From Liopterus haemorrhoidalis (Eukaryota > Arthropoda > Insecta > Coleoptera > Dytiscidae): a stretch of 64,000 nucleotides of DNA. This document shows, in pieces, positions 9,715 to 20,527 of this stretch. The DNA is taken from positions 36,486,301-36,550,300 of the forward strand of contig OZ020622.1 of assembly GCA_963971575.1 (NCBI GenBank), given 5' to 3'. The position numbers were made by a program, and so were the translations under genes. Position 1 is the first letter of the stretch. Every line of letters begins with the position of its first letter. The notes beneath the pieces were generated by a model. It ran no database searches. It saw nothing but the letters and a program-made list of their open reading frames with translations, and was not told the DNA's origin.

Positions 9715-9860
9715 ACTCTTGTTTTAATATTTGTGCTATATTTATTTATTTTTTCTTTTATTTTAAATTATTATTTTGTGTATATTATATGTAATTACGA
9801 CTGACTTTAAACAATTTATGTATTATAACATAATCAATAAATTATATTATTATTATTATA

Positions 9861-10390
9861 TTATTTATTATTTAATACATTTTCGGTTGAGAAATGCTGC
9901 TCTATAGTAATATCCTCTGAGTTTATGGTTTGGGATTTGTGAGTATACGTTACCTCTGTAGACGATCTAGTTTTTTTGTTTGTTGTATGCATTTTTATTG
10001 TAAAGTAAATATTTTTTGGCGGGTCTTAGTTTTATTTACTTGCTATTTTATACATAAGTTCAAACTGATAATGAATCTACTATTTGCTCGTGTAACGAAC
10101 AACCAAGATAAGAACAGCAGCATGCTATGTGAACTGTATATCTTTGGATATTGCGTGGGAATTAATTCACTACAAAGTGAAGTTTTGGCACGATTTCCAA
10201 TTGGTGGTCGAAAGAAAGGTGAATTAAATCTGTTCATACAGGGATAATAGGACCGACTAAAACGTTACACTGACCACGTGGCTTTCATATCTATGGCCTG
10301 CGGTTTAAAAACGGAAAACTTACCTTCTCTGCCCCTTATGTGCCTATCTAGTTGTTGGGATTCTATATTATTATAAACAAAAATCCCTTA
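9861..10390. other. No recognisable gene
   Basis: A 105-codon frame (9930-10247) shows no domain or biased composition I recognise. A direct TTA precedes the Harbinger element at 10391. Nothing else stands out. Confidence 0.4.
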
Positions 10391-10606
10391 TGCCGGGTTT
10401 ACATTGGTAGAGTAAAAGAGCTAGTAACTAGCGCAAGTAACTAGCAACTAGTTACTATCCCTGTGTAAACAGTTGAAATTGTGACTAGTAGTGTACTAGC
10501 TGCCAGTAGTTGGGCTAGGATAGCAGCTAGCTCGTCGACGTATTTACTCATCGTTTTTTCATCTGTGAACTAACTCCCTTTGATACACGAAAAAGATGTT
10601 GTAGAC

Positions 10607-10923
10607 CAGTGTTTCTCGACCAAAAACGCACCGTGGACCAGAATAATATATAATTTTCTAACGCGGACTACTAATAATAATTGTTGGTTTATTTTTTGCA
10701 TGAAAACAAATATATTTAATGTGCTACTAAACACATTTATTTTATTTGTAGAAAATCACAGAAAGTTTACAGAAAATAAACAAAATATAAATTATTTACA
10801 TAAAAAATGTGCAAAATAAATTAAAAATAAAACTGCAAAAAACACATATAAAAACTTTCGCGGACTACTAAAATTTTTCTGGGTACCACTGGTCGTCCGC
10901 GGACCACCTGTGGAGAAACATTG
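10607..10923. mobile_element. hAT MITE nested in Harbinger transposase
   Basis: Ends CAGTGTTTCTCGACCA and TGGAGAAACATTG, the classic CAGTGNTTCTCAA-type hAT ends. 8-bp TSD TTGTAGAC at 10599-10606 and 10924-10931. It interrupts the Harbinger coding after the LATGNSYCSLQ block. Confidence 0.93.
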
Positions 10924-10931
10924 TTGTAGAC

Positions 10932-11244
10932 TACAATAACTATTTCCTGTGGCTAGGAAATAAAGCATTAATTGCAATTTTATTTTTGCTGGAATCGCAT
11001 CCCTTATTAGTGTATCAGTTCGTTGTATTAATGGACTAACTAAATTTAATAGCCTATTAAAATCATCTGGTGTCATTCTTAAACACAGTCTGTACTCTTT
11101 TTGATCTTCCACGGCTAATTCACGAAATAGAAGGACTGATGCGCCATGGGTAGTTCTTCTATCAATCCATTTTTTAACCCATTTTTGTTTAGGCTTATAT
11201 TCTGTACCGAATACTTCAATAAGACAATCAATTATTTCCTCCAC
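10932..11244 (-). pseudogene. PIF/Harbinger (HARBI1-like) transposase N-terminal part
   Basis: From ATG at 11244: MEEIIDCLIEVFGTEYKPK, then LRMTPDDFNRLLNLVSPLI and KLQLMLYFLATGNSYCSL, the conserved lead-in to the DDE domain in HARBI1-family nucleases (F..LL..v.p.i and LRFLATG). It stops where the hAT inserted; the catalytic acids are absent. HARBI1 relatives cut at TWA targets together with a Myb-like partner that is not seen here. Confidence 0.85.
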
Positions 11245-11644
11245 AAGAAATGATGTAATTCAAAATGCCACTTCTTTAATGGCATCACGCCGGTGACGAT
11301 GTATATCCACATTCATAAACTATTTTTTGCAAAGAGATAATTTCACTACAAAATCACAGTGAAGATGTCAAATGTGTTTTGACACTTACTATCCAGAAAA
11401 TAAGATATGTATGTCAATTGCGTATGAACACCTACTATCCTGAAAATAAGATAGTAGAGTAAAGCGCGTAGTACTTGCGCTAGTTACTAGCTCTTTTACT
11501 CTACCAATGTAAACCCGGCATTATGTCGGGTTTATATTAGGCTAGTAAATAGGATAGATACTAAGTCTAGTAGCCAGAGCTGTGCTAAATACTTAGTAAG
11601 AGTATTTCAAATGTCAAATACCGATATTTGAAATAACAAATACT

Positions 11645-11690
11645 ACGAGGGTGATTCAAATATAAACCGTAATTTTGCTAGTGTACTCAG
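11645..11690 (+). mobile_element. Solo mariner terminal repeat
   Basis: TACGAGGGTGATTCAAATAT followed by AAACCG has the wording of mariner ends preceded by TA. No partner end or coding nearby, so a truncated copy. Confidence 0.45.
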
Positions 11691-11839
11691 CTAGCAGTTC
11701 CGAGCTGGATGGTGGAGTGGGGGGGGGGTTGATGGCCGGTGTGCCAGGGAGGAGGAACCAGCCTGGTTAGCTGCTCCGCTTTCTTCTGTCCTCAGTACAG
11801 CCATGAGTGAATAAAGTGCGGAACACATTAATAACACGT

Positions 11840-12165
11840 TTTTAATAGAATGCGAGACAACGCGTTGACGGCGTTTGGACGGCGCTATCTGTCAGTACAA
11901 AGTTAAAATCAAGCTGTAGTACGCAAGTGCACAGAATGAGCAACGTCTGAATGGCGTTCTACGCTGTTGATATTGAATGTTCGTCAACTTTCAACTTTTG
12001 ACGCCGTTGAACGTTGACGTAGAACACCTAACCTCAGTTTTTACTGAATGGTAAAGTGTTTGTATGTATAAATAACTTGCATACAACATAAATAACATCA
12101 CACACAAGTCTTCATCATCCATTATAATTTTAATAAAAGAAAGCGCACGTATAAACACAGATATT
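11840..12165 (-). repeat. Rep-O copy 1 (Harbinger-like, non-coding)
   Basis: Rich in GACGGCG/GACGCCG words; reverse complement of 41540-41870 over about 320 bp (shared blocks GTGCACAGAATG, CTTTTGACGCCGTTGAACGT, ACACCTAACCTCAGTTTT, AGAAAGCGCACGTATA). Ends contain (G)AACAGAATGC. The function of the palindromic GC-rich words is unknown. Confidence 0.7.
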
Positions 12166-12613
12166 GGCAGTGTTGAGCAGTATCTAGATAATTTTATCTA
12201 GATAATGCATTTAGATGACATATTACTGTCTATCATCTTTTTTAGTTGCTGTGTTACATTTTTATCTATTATCTCATTTTTTTACAATATTTCAAATACC
12301 AGAAAGTAACTGAAATTAGAGATGGGTTGTTCATGAACGAAACGGCTCAGTACACTGACCGAAGTGACACGGTTCACCAATTGAAATGAGCCGGCTCACG
12401 GCTCACTGCAGAGTTTCAAGTTTTAATGATACGATTGATCGGGCGATTGTGAGCAGTGACCGAAGTGATCTGGATCTGGATCGATGTCATGTTGAACTTC
12501 GCGAAAACTCGGCTTGTAATGTACTGTCATAAAGTGTATTTTGTTATCAATATGTAGGGCAGTCTATTTGAAACTAATAGGCTTAGTCTGTACTTTCTTA
12601 CAATCACACTATA
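12166..12613. other. Fragmentary hAT-like ends, no gene
   Basis: CAGTGTTGAGCAGTATCTAG with a TATCTAGATAATTTTATCTAGATA palindrome is at 12172-12214, and TAGAGATGGGTTGTTCATGA at 12317; both resemble hAT starts. No matching right ends were found. Confidence 0.35.
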
Positions 12614-13197
12614 CAGGGTGTTAGGTAAATGTCCGACACAATTTAAAAGACGGGTGACGTAGAATGCAATCGATTTTTCCTTTGCCAATTTTCTCTAAAA
12701 TGTGAATTTCGTCCAAAAATAAACAAACAAAAAGATGCCCCAAATTTTGAAAACCACTGAGTTTTTTTAAATTTTTCATATTAATTCAGAAGTTGTGTAT
12801 TATCTGTCTCAATTTGTAATACGAAAGTAAGAGGAAAAATTCATTTTTTATGTTGTCTATTTAAAATATCATCTTAGGGTGGTACTGCTGAAATGGCACC
12901 TTTCAAAACATTTGACAATTCATATTTGACATTAAATTATATATCAATTTATTTTTTTAATTGAAAAGTATTTTTATACAACCAAAATAAGAAAATAACA
13001 TCAGAAAATATGCATAAGAGACAACAATTAGATAAATATACAAAAAAGACCACATATATAACGCTTATGGAAAACTTTTAGAAAAAAATGGAACAAAATT
13101 AAAAAGAAGCTATTATCTGTCTCATTTTGTAATACGAAACTAAGAGGAAAATTTCATTTTTTATGTTGTATATTTAAAATATCATCTTAGGGTGGTA

Positions 13198-13603
13198 CAG
13201 TCTGTTTCAAACGCTTAGGCGGAACTAGATTTAGCAATTTAGTTACTTTCATCGCTTAAATCGTGCTTTTCGGCCGTTTTGTTTAAGCTTTGTAAATCAT
13301 ACTTACAATAAACATTTTTGGTTAAGGTTAATATCATTTTAAAATGTCATTTTCTTTATATTTTGATTTTTTGTGTAATTCTTAATACAAATTTCCCATT
13401 TATTTATTTTTTTGTCATTAAAATATCTAAAAAAATAATTTAATTTTGACATAGGTCATTCGTTTCCATGGTTTCACTGTTGTAATTTTAAATTTTGACC
13501 TTCCAACGTGAAAAATGAAATAACCCAAGAAAGGTCCCTTGTCGTGACAACTTAAAAGAACGAAATTCCCATTTAGTTCCGCCTAAGCGTTTGAAACAGA
13601 CTG
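13198..13603. mobile_element. Rep-H MITE copy 1 (TA TSD)
   Basis: Inverted repeats start CAGTCTGTTTCAAACGCTTA; TA at 13196-13197 and 13604-13605. It interrupts Rep-J: the same sequence runs uninterrupted (GGGTGGTACTGCTGAAATGG) at about 12879-12898, giving the empty site. Non-coding, 406 bp, mariner-like by TSD. Confidence 0.9.
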
Positions 13604-13856
13604 TAATTCTGAAGTGGCACCTTTCAAAATATTTGACATGTCTATCACAATTTTGACATGTCAATCGCAATTTTGACATGTCAATTTGTTATCTGACATA
13701 CATAGTTTTTGAGTGAATATAACCTCGATATAATAAAACTTTTAAAAGCCAGATTTACAAGTTCACCTGTTTCCATAAAAGTCTTTTTACACCACAACAG
13801 TCACCAAAGTAACCAGATCTAGTTTCGTATTACAAAATGAGACAGATTATATGATA

Positions 13857-14263
13857 CAGTCTGTTCCAAACGGTTAGGCGGAACTAGATTTTGCAATCTA
13901 GTTACTTTCATCGTTTAAATCCTGCCTTTCGGCCGTTTTGTTTAAGCTTTGTAAATCATACTTACAATAAACATTTTTTGTTTAAGGTTAATATCATTTT
14001 AAAATGTCATTTTCTTTATATTTTGATTTTTTGTGTCATTCTTAATACAAATTTAACATTTATTTATTTTTTTGTCATTAAAATATCTAAAAAAAATATT
14101 TAATTTTGACTTATGTCATTCGTTTCCATGGTTTTATTGTTGGAATTTTAAATTTTGACATCCCAACGTGAAAAATGAAATAACCCAAGCAAGGTCCCTT
14201 CTCGTGACAACCTAAAAGAACTAAATTCCCATTTAGTTCCGCTTAACCGTTTGGAACAGACTG
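13857..14263. mobile_element. Rep-H MITE copy 2
   Basis: Inverted repeats CAGTCTGTTCCAAACGGTTA, TA at 13855-13856 and 14264-14265, 407 bp. About 90 percent like copies 1 and 3. Confidence 0.9.
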
Positions 14264-14479
14264 TAAATTATTATTATATAATATGTATTTTTGTTTTCTA
14301 TATTTTATCACGATATTTCATTGATAATCGTAATATTTTTTTACTATTATACGAGTAATAATCGAAAGTTTGATGAAATAAATATTAATATATACATTCA
14401 AAATATTTGACATGTCAATCACAATTTTGACATGTCAATTTAGTAAAAACCTCAATATGATGAAACTTAACCATACTTT

Positions 14480-14617
14480 GCCGGTCACCATGGCGTAGTG
14501 GTTAGTGCACTGACTTCTAGGCCATGAGGGCTCGGGTTCGAATCTCGGTTATGGCATGGAATTTTTCAATGTATCTGGATAATGGCCTCAGTAGCTAAGT
14601 CCACAAAAAAAAAAAAA
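14480..14617 (+). mobile_element. tRNA-derived SINE with poly-A tail
   Basis: A-box-like TGGCGTAGTGGTTAGTGCAC (14491-14510) and B-box-like GGTTCGAATCTC (14535-14546) sit at tRNA spacing. A short tail follows and ends in 13 A. The direct repeat CATACTTT flanks it (14472-14479, 14618-14625). The same host sequence without it occurs at 13745-13775, so it is an insertion rather than a functional tRNA gene. It was presumably made by pol III and moved by LINE machinery. Confidence 0.82.
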
Positions 14618-14782
14618 CATACTTTTAAAAGCCAGATTTACAAGTTCTCACATGATTCTACAAAAGTCTATTTACACCACAACAGTCACTAAAGTAACCA
14701 GATCTAGTTTCGTATTACAAATTGAGACAGATTATAGTTGCCATAGAGAAAACAATATTTTAATTGTAGTTCAATAATAATA

Positions 14783-14888
14783 GAATGGGAATAGGGAGGC
14801 AGAGAAATAGAAGAGGTGAAGAGTTTAAAATACCTGGGTTATGTACTAGCGAGGAACAATGGAGCTGAATTTTCACATTTTAGAGAAA
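14783..14888 (+). pseudogene. LINE reverse-transcriptase-region scrap
   Basis: Frame reads EIEEVKSLKYLGYVLARNNG, then AEFSHF, matching the ...IE.VK.FKYLGY.L..N... block just after RT in insect LINEs. It has an upstream stop and runs straight into the inverted repeat of the 12614-14968 element. Confidence 0.7.
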
Positions 14889-14970
14889 ATTGGCAAAGGA
14901 AAAATCGATTGCATTCTACGTCACCATCCTGTCTTTTAAATTGTGTCGGACATTTACCTAACACCCTGTA

Positions 14971-15774
14971 TGTGTATAAATAAATAAGGTCTTAAAAAAA
15001 TAATGAGTTTTTTATCAAAATGAATTCTTTTATTGTTCAAAATTATTTAATTATATTTTCAAAAAAAAAGTATAAACTAAAATGTTTAAAAGTGTAGATT
15101 ATCGGACAAATATAAATTGAAAACAATTTTTTATTTTTACCGCGATTTGTTATATCTACCTACGGACTGACAAATTAAATAGGCCAGGGAAAACATTTGT
15201 CCGGCATCATTTAGAAATAATAATAACAATAATTACTATTATGGGATTTGTCAGATCTTGATAAGCGTTCAATAGTCGCAAACTTCAGTAACCTTCTGAA
15301 CCACGTCATACTATGGTCTATTTCAAATTAAAAAAAAAGTAGATAGCGCTGCGAACCGAGTACAATTTAAATTGGATAAATGCAGTATAGCGGAAAATTT
15401 AAAATAAGCTACAACTAGGGCATGGGCGTAGTAACTGGGTTAGCAAGTGATTTGATTTTTAAATTTAAAAAAGGTTAATAAGATATTGAAATAAACAGGG
15501 CAGATAATACACTTACGTTATTTATACGACATAAATTCAGTTTAATGGGAACTTTGAAAAAGTTAAAAAAAAATTAATTTTAAAAATTATGTACTTAAAG
15601 AGATATTTGGCTAAAAGAGTTTAAATAAAGCAATAAAACAAACAATATATTTTCAGAGCTAAAGTTTCTTATTTAAATAATTATTGTAAAATCAACTTTT
15701 GTAACAATTATTGTAAACACTTATTCTTTACATTAGTGGCTTTTTTATTGTTGAATTGCATTTGCCAAATCTTT
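14971..15774. other. AT-rich, no gene seen
   Basis: No sustained frame, no inverted termini and no recognised repeat beyond A/T-runs. Confidence 0.5.
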
Positions 15775-16425
15775 AACTGAAGGCTGATGAATGGTTTGAT
15801 TAAGTACATTTTGGTGCCAATTATAATAAATAAAAGAAATTGTATTTTAAGGGTTGGCTTGAGTAAATTTTCGTGTTCATTTGATTAAAAAGGAATTGTA
15901 TTTTAATGGTTAGATTAAGTAAAATTTAGTGCTCTTTTGACTATATAAATAAAAAATGTATTTTAAGGGTTGGCTTAAGTAAATTTAAGTGTTCTTTTGA
16001 ATAAATAAATAAAAAATTTAATTTTAGAAGTAAATATTTTGTAACTAAATTTAATTAATATGAGTCAGTTACGAGAAAATCAGTTATTTTTTGTTTGACT
16101 ATTTGATTTTCCTAATTTGTTTTTTTTTTATGTATGATAGTATTTTTTTGTACATAGGTATTTTATGTATCTCGTTTATATAAAACGGGCAAAATTTTCT
16201 AGATAAACATAATAAAAATTAAAAGAACACTAAAAATTACTCAAGCCAACCCTTAAAATACATTTTTTATTTATTTATTCAAAAGAACACTTAAATTTAC
16301 TTAAGCCAATCTTTAAAAAACATTTTTTATTTATATAGTCAAAGGAGCACCAAATTTTACTTAATATAACTCTTAAAATACAATTTCTTTTTAATCAAAT
16401 GATCACGAAAATTTTCATTTTATTT
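15775..16425. repeat. Inverted pair of ~66-bp tandem arrays
   Basis: Left array: three to four units built on TTTTAAGGGTTGGCTTAAGT, AAATTTAAGTGTTCTTTTGA and AATAAATAAAAAATGTA (15825-16025). Right array: three reverse-complemented units (16215-16410). The loop is about 190 bp. Non-coding. The whole could form a 230-bp stem. Confidence 0.8.
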
Positions 16426-17186
16426 TATTAGACAGTGAAGATATGAAACTATAAGTGATGACCTAAAAAAGGGCCCCATTTCTAAACAACAAAAAGGGAT
16501 AACAAACAAAAAAAAAAAAATTAAATTAAGTGTGAAATTTCACACATTTTAGTGTTTTGTAGGTATTTAATAAGTGTAAAAAGCCAACATAAAACTGCAT
16601 CACTTTTATTCATTATTTGTGCACTAAGAGCTTCCATTTAATTTTTTTAAACAAAATTTAAATAATTTGCCAAATATCCCAGCGTTTTTTTTTTATACAT
16701 TTGCGTCGTATTCAAGTCTTTATTAGAATAAGTAATATTTACAGTGTAGAGTGTAATGTGGTGTGGTGTGAATAATTCAGTTCGCAACTATTAAAAATAA
16801 AATATTATTTTTTAAATATTTTAAAATCCAAAAAGTCTTAGCTATAAATACAAAAAATCCATAACATTATTAAGAACTTTTGCACATTTTTGGTTAAATT
16901 TGTGTTAAAAGAAACGAATTTCAAAAAACTATCTATCGGTCCGTAATCTACGTCTTAAGAGCTTTCTTTTGATACCACACACTAAATTTCAAAAAAATAT
17001 TTTTTTTTATCAACACCACAAAAAAATTCTAAAAACTTATCTGTTCAAAAATTCCTGTTGAGCTATTCTGGTTCCCATTAATGTTCATTACGGAGATTTT
17101 TTTTACATTTTTAAACAATCCTTTTGGGAGATAGTGTGGGGGACAAAAGTTTTTTGACACATTTTTGTCAAATATCCAATAAAAAC
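16426..17186 (-). repeat. Rep-N motif and Rep-C left part
   Basis: 16529-16576 holds the Rep-N hairpin motif (TGTGAAATTTCACACATTTT). 16900-17110 matches Rep-C at 57210-57440 in wording (CAAAAATTCCTGTTG, CTATTC, GGTT, CATTAC, TTTGATACC). GTG-rich simple sequence at 16744-16770. No coding. Confidence 0.5.
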
Positions 17187-17530
17187 CAGTGGCGAAAGGA
17201 GACCTCCGCTAGAATTGCCCTCCCATAAAAATAATAATAATAAAAAAAAAAATACATAAAAAAAAATATTCTTTTTAGGTATATCTATAAGATTTAGGTA
17301 TATCTTCAAAAATACATCAAATTATGTCCTATACAATTTTTTGTCCAAGGCTAGGTTTACTAGTTACAATTTTTTTTTAAATTTTATAGTTTAATAACTT
17401 TCGTTTTCGGTTTCGGATTTTAATAAAAAACAATAGGGTTCTTCCCAATTATTAGGAGAATTTTTTAGTACCAGAACGAACTCTTTAAGTTAAACTGTTT
17501 TTGAGTTATCGTGTATACACACACACAGAC
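17187..17530 (-). mobile_element. Rep-A copy 2, truncated at the microsatellite
   Basis: Starts CCAGTGGCGAAAGGAGACCT, runs in reverse of copy 1 to TATCGTGTATACACACACAC, and stops at the CA/GACA tract near 17532. The half beyond the microsatellite is missing. Confidence 0.82.
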
Positions 17531-17965
17531 ACACAACACAAAATTTGTTTTTTAATTCATGCATTAAGCGTTATCATTTGGTATACCACTCAAAATTTTA
17601 AAAAAATATTAATTTTATTTATTAAATTTTTTTTTTTATTTAAATGTATTTGTTTATATTTATTTCAAAATGTGTTTTTTTGAACTCTCAGTATTTTTTC
17701 TACATGTGGCTCAAAAAGTTGTATAAGCATGCCAAGTTTAAAATTTCTACGTAAAGCCGTTTGGCTACAATTTCTACTGCACAGACAGACAGACACACAT
17801 ATGAGTGACGTTATAAGGGTTTTTTTGGTGGTCATACCTACAAAACCCTAAAAAGGTCCTCACTTCTAAACTAGAAAGTTATCACACAAAAAAAGGTCCT
17901 GGGTCTTCGCGGCGCCCCAGGGCGCCCCAGGGCGCCGCGGCGCTCTGTTTGGGAAACGATGCTCC
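17531..17965 (-). repeat. Rep-C right part and hAT-like end
   Basis: CAGACAGACAGACACACATA (17781-17800), then TTATAAGGGTTTTTTTGGTG and CATACCTACAAAACCCT, match the reverse of 56856-56930. 17905-17960 (GGCGCC-rich, ending TTTGGGAAACGATG) looks like a degenerate hAT end related to 30156-30329. Confidence 0.55.
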
Positions 17966-18295
17966 AGACTATTAACATCAAATTTATATAGAAACTAGTG
18001 GTTTTGAATAAAGAAGCGATTATGTTTTGTTCCACTTAAAATTGAAATAGCTCACTCATCATTGACGTTATAGCAAAAATGTACATAACAAAAACCGTAC
18101 AATGTACAAGTAGGTACGACAGCTATTAAGAAATATTTGAATCATTTGTTTATACCCGGTACCGATATCATGTGCTGACTAAGGGTTCTATTTGTTTTAA
18201 TTATCTGACCTTGAAAGAATTACTAATTTTAATAATTTTCAAAAAATTAATAAACCATGGGCGTACCGTTTAAAAAAACAATCCAAGTTATATAC
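17966..18295. other. No recognisable feature
   Basis: AT-rich, no open frame or repeat terminus recognised. Confidence 0.45.
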
Positions 18296-19816
18296 AGGCT
18301 AGGTCAGATCTGAATTAAACAACGGACCTAGAAATAAACAACGACGAAGTGGAAATGGAAGAAACTACCGAGTTTCAAACATCTACTATAAAGTATTCAT
18401 TTTCAGCATTTGAAACAATTCAGCATTTTTTCACGTTTAATCAAAATTTAAAAGAGGTTAAAATAGATTTTGCATTCATACATTTAGAAAAAAACTTTTT
18501 AAAAAACAAAAAATCACAAAAAAAAAACAGAATGACAGATTTTTTTGTTAAAATTAATATATGTATACATACAAACATACGTATGAAAAAATATGTAAGT
18601 GTTAAATTGTATATACAGGGTGTTTGTTTGAAATCGGGCACCCCGAAAATCTCCTTTATTTGTAAAGATACAAAAAATCTTCAGAACAAAAGTTAAACTA
18701 GACAAAAAAGCCCATCTAAAGGTTACTATAAGAATTCTGAGGCACTTCCAGTTTCACCGGAAATGATATCAACTTTTGATCTAGCATAGGGAATCGATAA
18801 TTTTATATTTTTTCCTAAAAGTACATTAAATTACAATGAGTACACTTTTGGATATCCCGGATTGGGGGTATCGTTTGGGGGTATTTAAAAGATAGAGTGT
18901 ATCGGACAACACCAACGCCGATAGAAGATTTAGAAGAAAGGGTTAGAAGTGCAATCCGGGATATCCAAGAGTGTACTCTTATAAGGGCGATGGAAGAGTT
19001 TTTATTAAGAATGAGAAAATGTGTGGACAATAATGGTGGTTTGATCGAACATTTGTATTTTTTTTTTTTTTTTTGTAAAATAATTGTAAAAAGTAATAGT
19101 TTTTTTTTTTCTAAATAGTCAAATAGTTTATTTTAGAGATATTTTGTTTCTTTTTTTTATTGTTTTCAAAGCTTGCTACGTTCAACTTTGTAAAACTTAT
19201 GTTGATTATTATTTTGTAAATAAATGGTCGCCATTTTGAAATGGTTAACATAAAAATATAATTTTTTGGTGTCATTGTAAAGCTAATTTAATGTACTTTT
19301 AGGAAAAAAATATAAAATTATCGATTCCCTATGCTAGACCAAAAGTTGACATAATTTCCGGTGAAACCGGAAGTGCCTCAGAATTCTTATAGTAACCTTT
19401 AGATGGGCCTTTTTGTCTAGTTTAACTTTTGCTTTGAAGATTTTTTGTATCTTTACAAATCAAGGAGATATTCGGGGTGCCCCGTTTCAAACAAACACCC
19501 TGTATATACAATTTAACACTTACATATTTTTTCATACGTATGTTTGTATGTATACATATATTAATTTTAACAAAAAAATCTGTCATTTTGGTTTTTTTTT
19601 TTGTGATTTTTTGTTTTTTAAAAAGTTTTTTCTAAATGTATCAATGCAAAATCTATTTTAGCCTCTTTTAAATTTTGATTAAAAAAAAATGCTGAATTGT
19701 TTCAACTGCTGAAAATGAATACTTTATAGTAGATGTTTGAAACTCGGTAGTTTCTTCCATTTCCACTTCGTCGTTGTTTCTTTCTAGGTTCGTTGTTTAA
19801 TTCAGATCTGACCTAG
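18296..19816. repeat. Large palindrome with a mariner at its exact centre
   Basis: 18296-18615 (starting GCTAGGTCAGATCTGAATTA) is the reverse complement of 19503-19816 with few differences. The two arms meet the mariner at 18616-19502, itself palindromic, so total arm length is about 600 bp. The arms carry the C-terminal coding of a Tigger-like transposase (readable on - from 19816 to 19640). Confidence 0.88.
18616..19502 (+). mobile_element. mariner-type element with long inverted repeats, copy 2
   Basis: Same ends as 6580-7524 (CAGGGTGTTTGTTTGAAATC). TA at 18614-18615 and 19503-19504. The left arm is shortened by a deletion near 18835-18890; the transposase tail (RVRSAIRDIQEC..RMRKCV..NGG..EHL) remains at 18895-19057. 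Confidence 0.88.
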
Positions 19817-19930
19817 CTAAAATTTCGTCCTCCTCCGTTTCGAGTTTTTCATCAATATTTGAAAAATTTACATTAATGCTTTTCGTTTCGCCATAACGTG
19901 TTTCGCCTTGCCTTTTTATAACTTGGTAAT
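19640..19930 (-). pseudogene. Tigger-like transposase C-terminal remnant
   Basis: On -, NIDEKLETEEDEILARSDLN leads through a stop to NDEVEMEETTEFQTSTIKYS and FSAVETIQHFF, the acidic linker plus paired-helix tail typical of Tigger/CENP-B-like transposases. DDE core absent. The left palindrome arm repeats the tail. The family call rests on the shape of the tail only. Confidence 0.5.
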
Positions 19931-19946
19931 TTCCGTAGCCAATTCG

Positions 19947-20246
19947 CAGGGCCGGACGAACGCAGTCTGCAGGTAATGCAAGGCGTTTGATGCCAGGGGG
20001 GGGGGGCAAGGTTAAAGTGAGGACCTTTTTGTTTTTTGTTTAGGTTTTCTTCACTTGAAATTTAGAAGTGCGGACCCTTTTTTTTATTTTTAGGTCTTCA
20101 CTTGAAATTTAGAAGTGAGGACCTTTTTTTTTAGGTCTATACTTGAAATTTTGCACTGTCTGGGGGGCGCTCCATTAAAAATCTTGCATACGGGCGCCAA
20201 GGTACTTAGGCCAAGAAGTCCTTGCAGGACCCTCGCTCCGATCCTG
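19947..20246. mobile_element. hAT MITE with 8-bp TSD CCAATTCG
   Basis: Starts CAGGGCCGGACGAACG, ends CGCTCCGATCCTG. TSD CCAATTCG at 19939-19946 and 20247-20254. It contains three GAAATTTAGAAGTG(A/C)GGACC-T-run units (20025-20140), the same theme as in 5477-5840. 300 bp. Confidence 0.92.
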
Positions 20247-20254
20247 CCAATTCG

Positions 20255-20470
20255 GTACTTTTTGCGTTAGGCACTGGTTATACGTCATTATTAAAGATAA
20301 TTTGACCCAAATTTCAATCCATTTTTCCTCGTTATATTAATTTTGTCGTAATATCCGATGTCGTTATAAGCGATAAGTCTCACGTTTAAAAAGATATGTT
20401 TCTGGCCGGGACTTTGAAATTTCGTTGTGAAAACCGATATTTCGTTATAAACGATATCCACTGAATTTGT
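20255..20470 (-). mobile_element. Tigger/pogo-like end
   Basis: The reverse strand from 20463 begins CAGTGGATATCGTTTATAAC and repeats ATAACGA-type words (20340-20450), typical of Tigger ends. With the C-terminal remnant at 19640-19930 it suggests an internally deleted Tigger on -, split by the hAT MITE. No flanking TA remains. Confidence 0.5.
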
Positions 20471-20527
20471 TTTACGCACGACGCACAACAGTAGTTATGT
20501 TTTGTAATTAAAAATTAAATAAATATA

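Larger units (their letters stand above)
10391..11520 (-). mobile_element. PIF/Harbinger element with TTA TSD
   Basis: Nearly perfect 50-bp inverted repeats start TGCCGGGTTTACATTGGTAG. TTA at 10388-10390 and 11521-11523 is the canonical TWA duplication. It contains the N-terminal part of a HARBI1-like nuclease on the - strand and a younger hAT MITE. The rest of the transposase is deleted. Confidence 0.92.
12798..14725. mobile_element. Rep-J, outer and inner copies
   Basis: Ends read ATTATCTGTCTCA(A/T)TTTGTAATACGAAA (12798 and 13112 on the left) and the reverse complement (13822-13850 and 14700-14725 on the right). Direct repetition of 12803-12935 by 13113-13197 plus 13604-13650, and of 13740-13851 by 14455-14725, shows two copies of one MITE family, one lodged beside or inside the other. 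Short TTTTGACATGTCAATC units recur at 13635-13690 and 14402-14445. Confidence 0.65.
12614..14968. mobile_element. TA-flanked element with ~95-bp inverted repeats, heavily nested
   Basis: Begins CAGGGTGTTAGGTAAATGTC and ends with the reverse complement; homology continues inward to ...TCTAAAATGTGAA (12711) and 14871. TA at 12612-12613 and 14969-14970. Of Tc1/mariner size class but without transposase. The interior holds two Rep-J, two Rep-H, a SINE and a LINE scrap that runs into the right inverted repeat. Confidence 0.85.

Noticed and set aside
14480..14560. Functional tRNA gene
   Set aside because: Has A and B boxes, but is followed by a unique tail, A13 and a target duplication, and the same locus without it exists nearby: a SINE.
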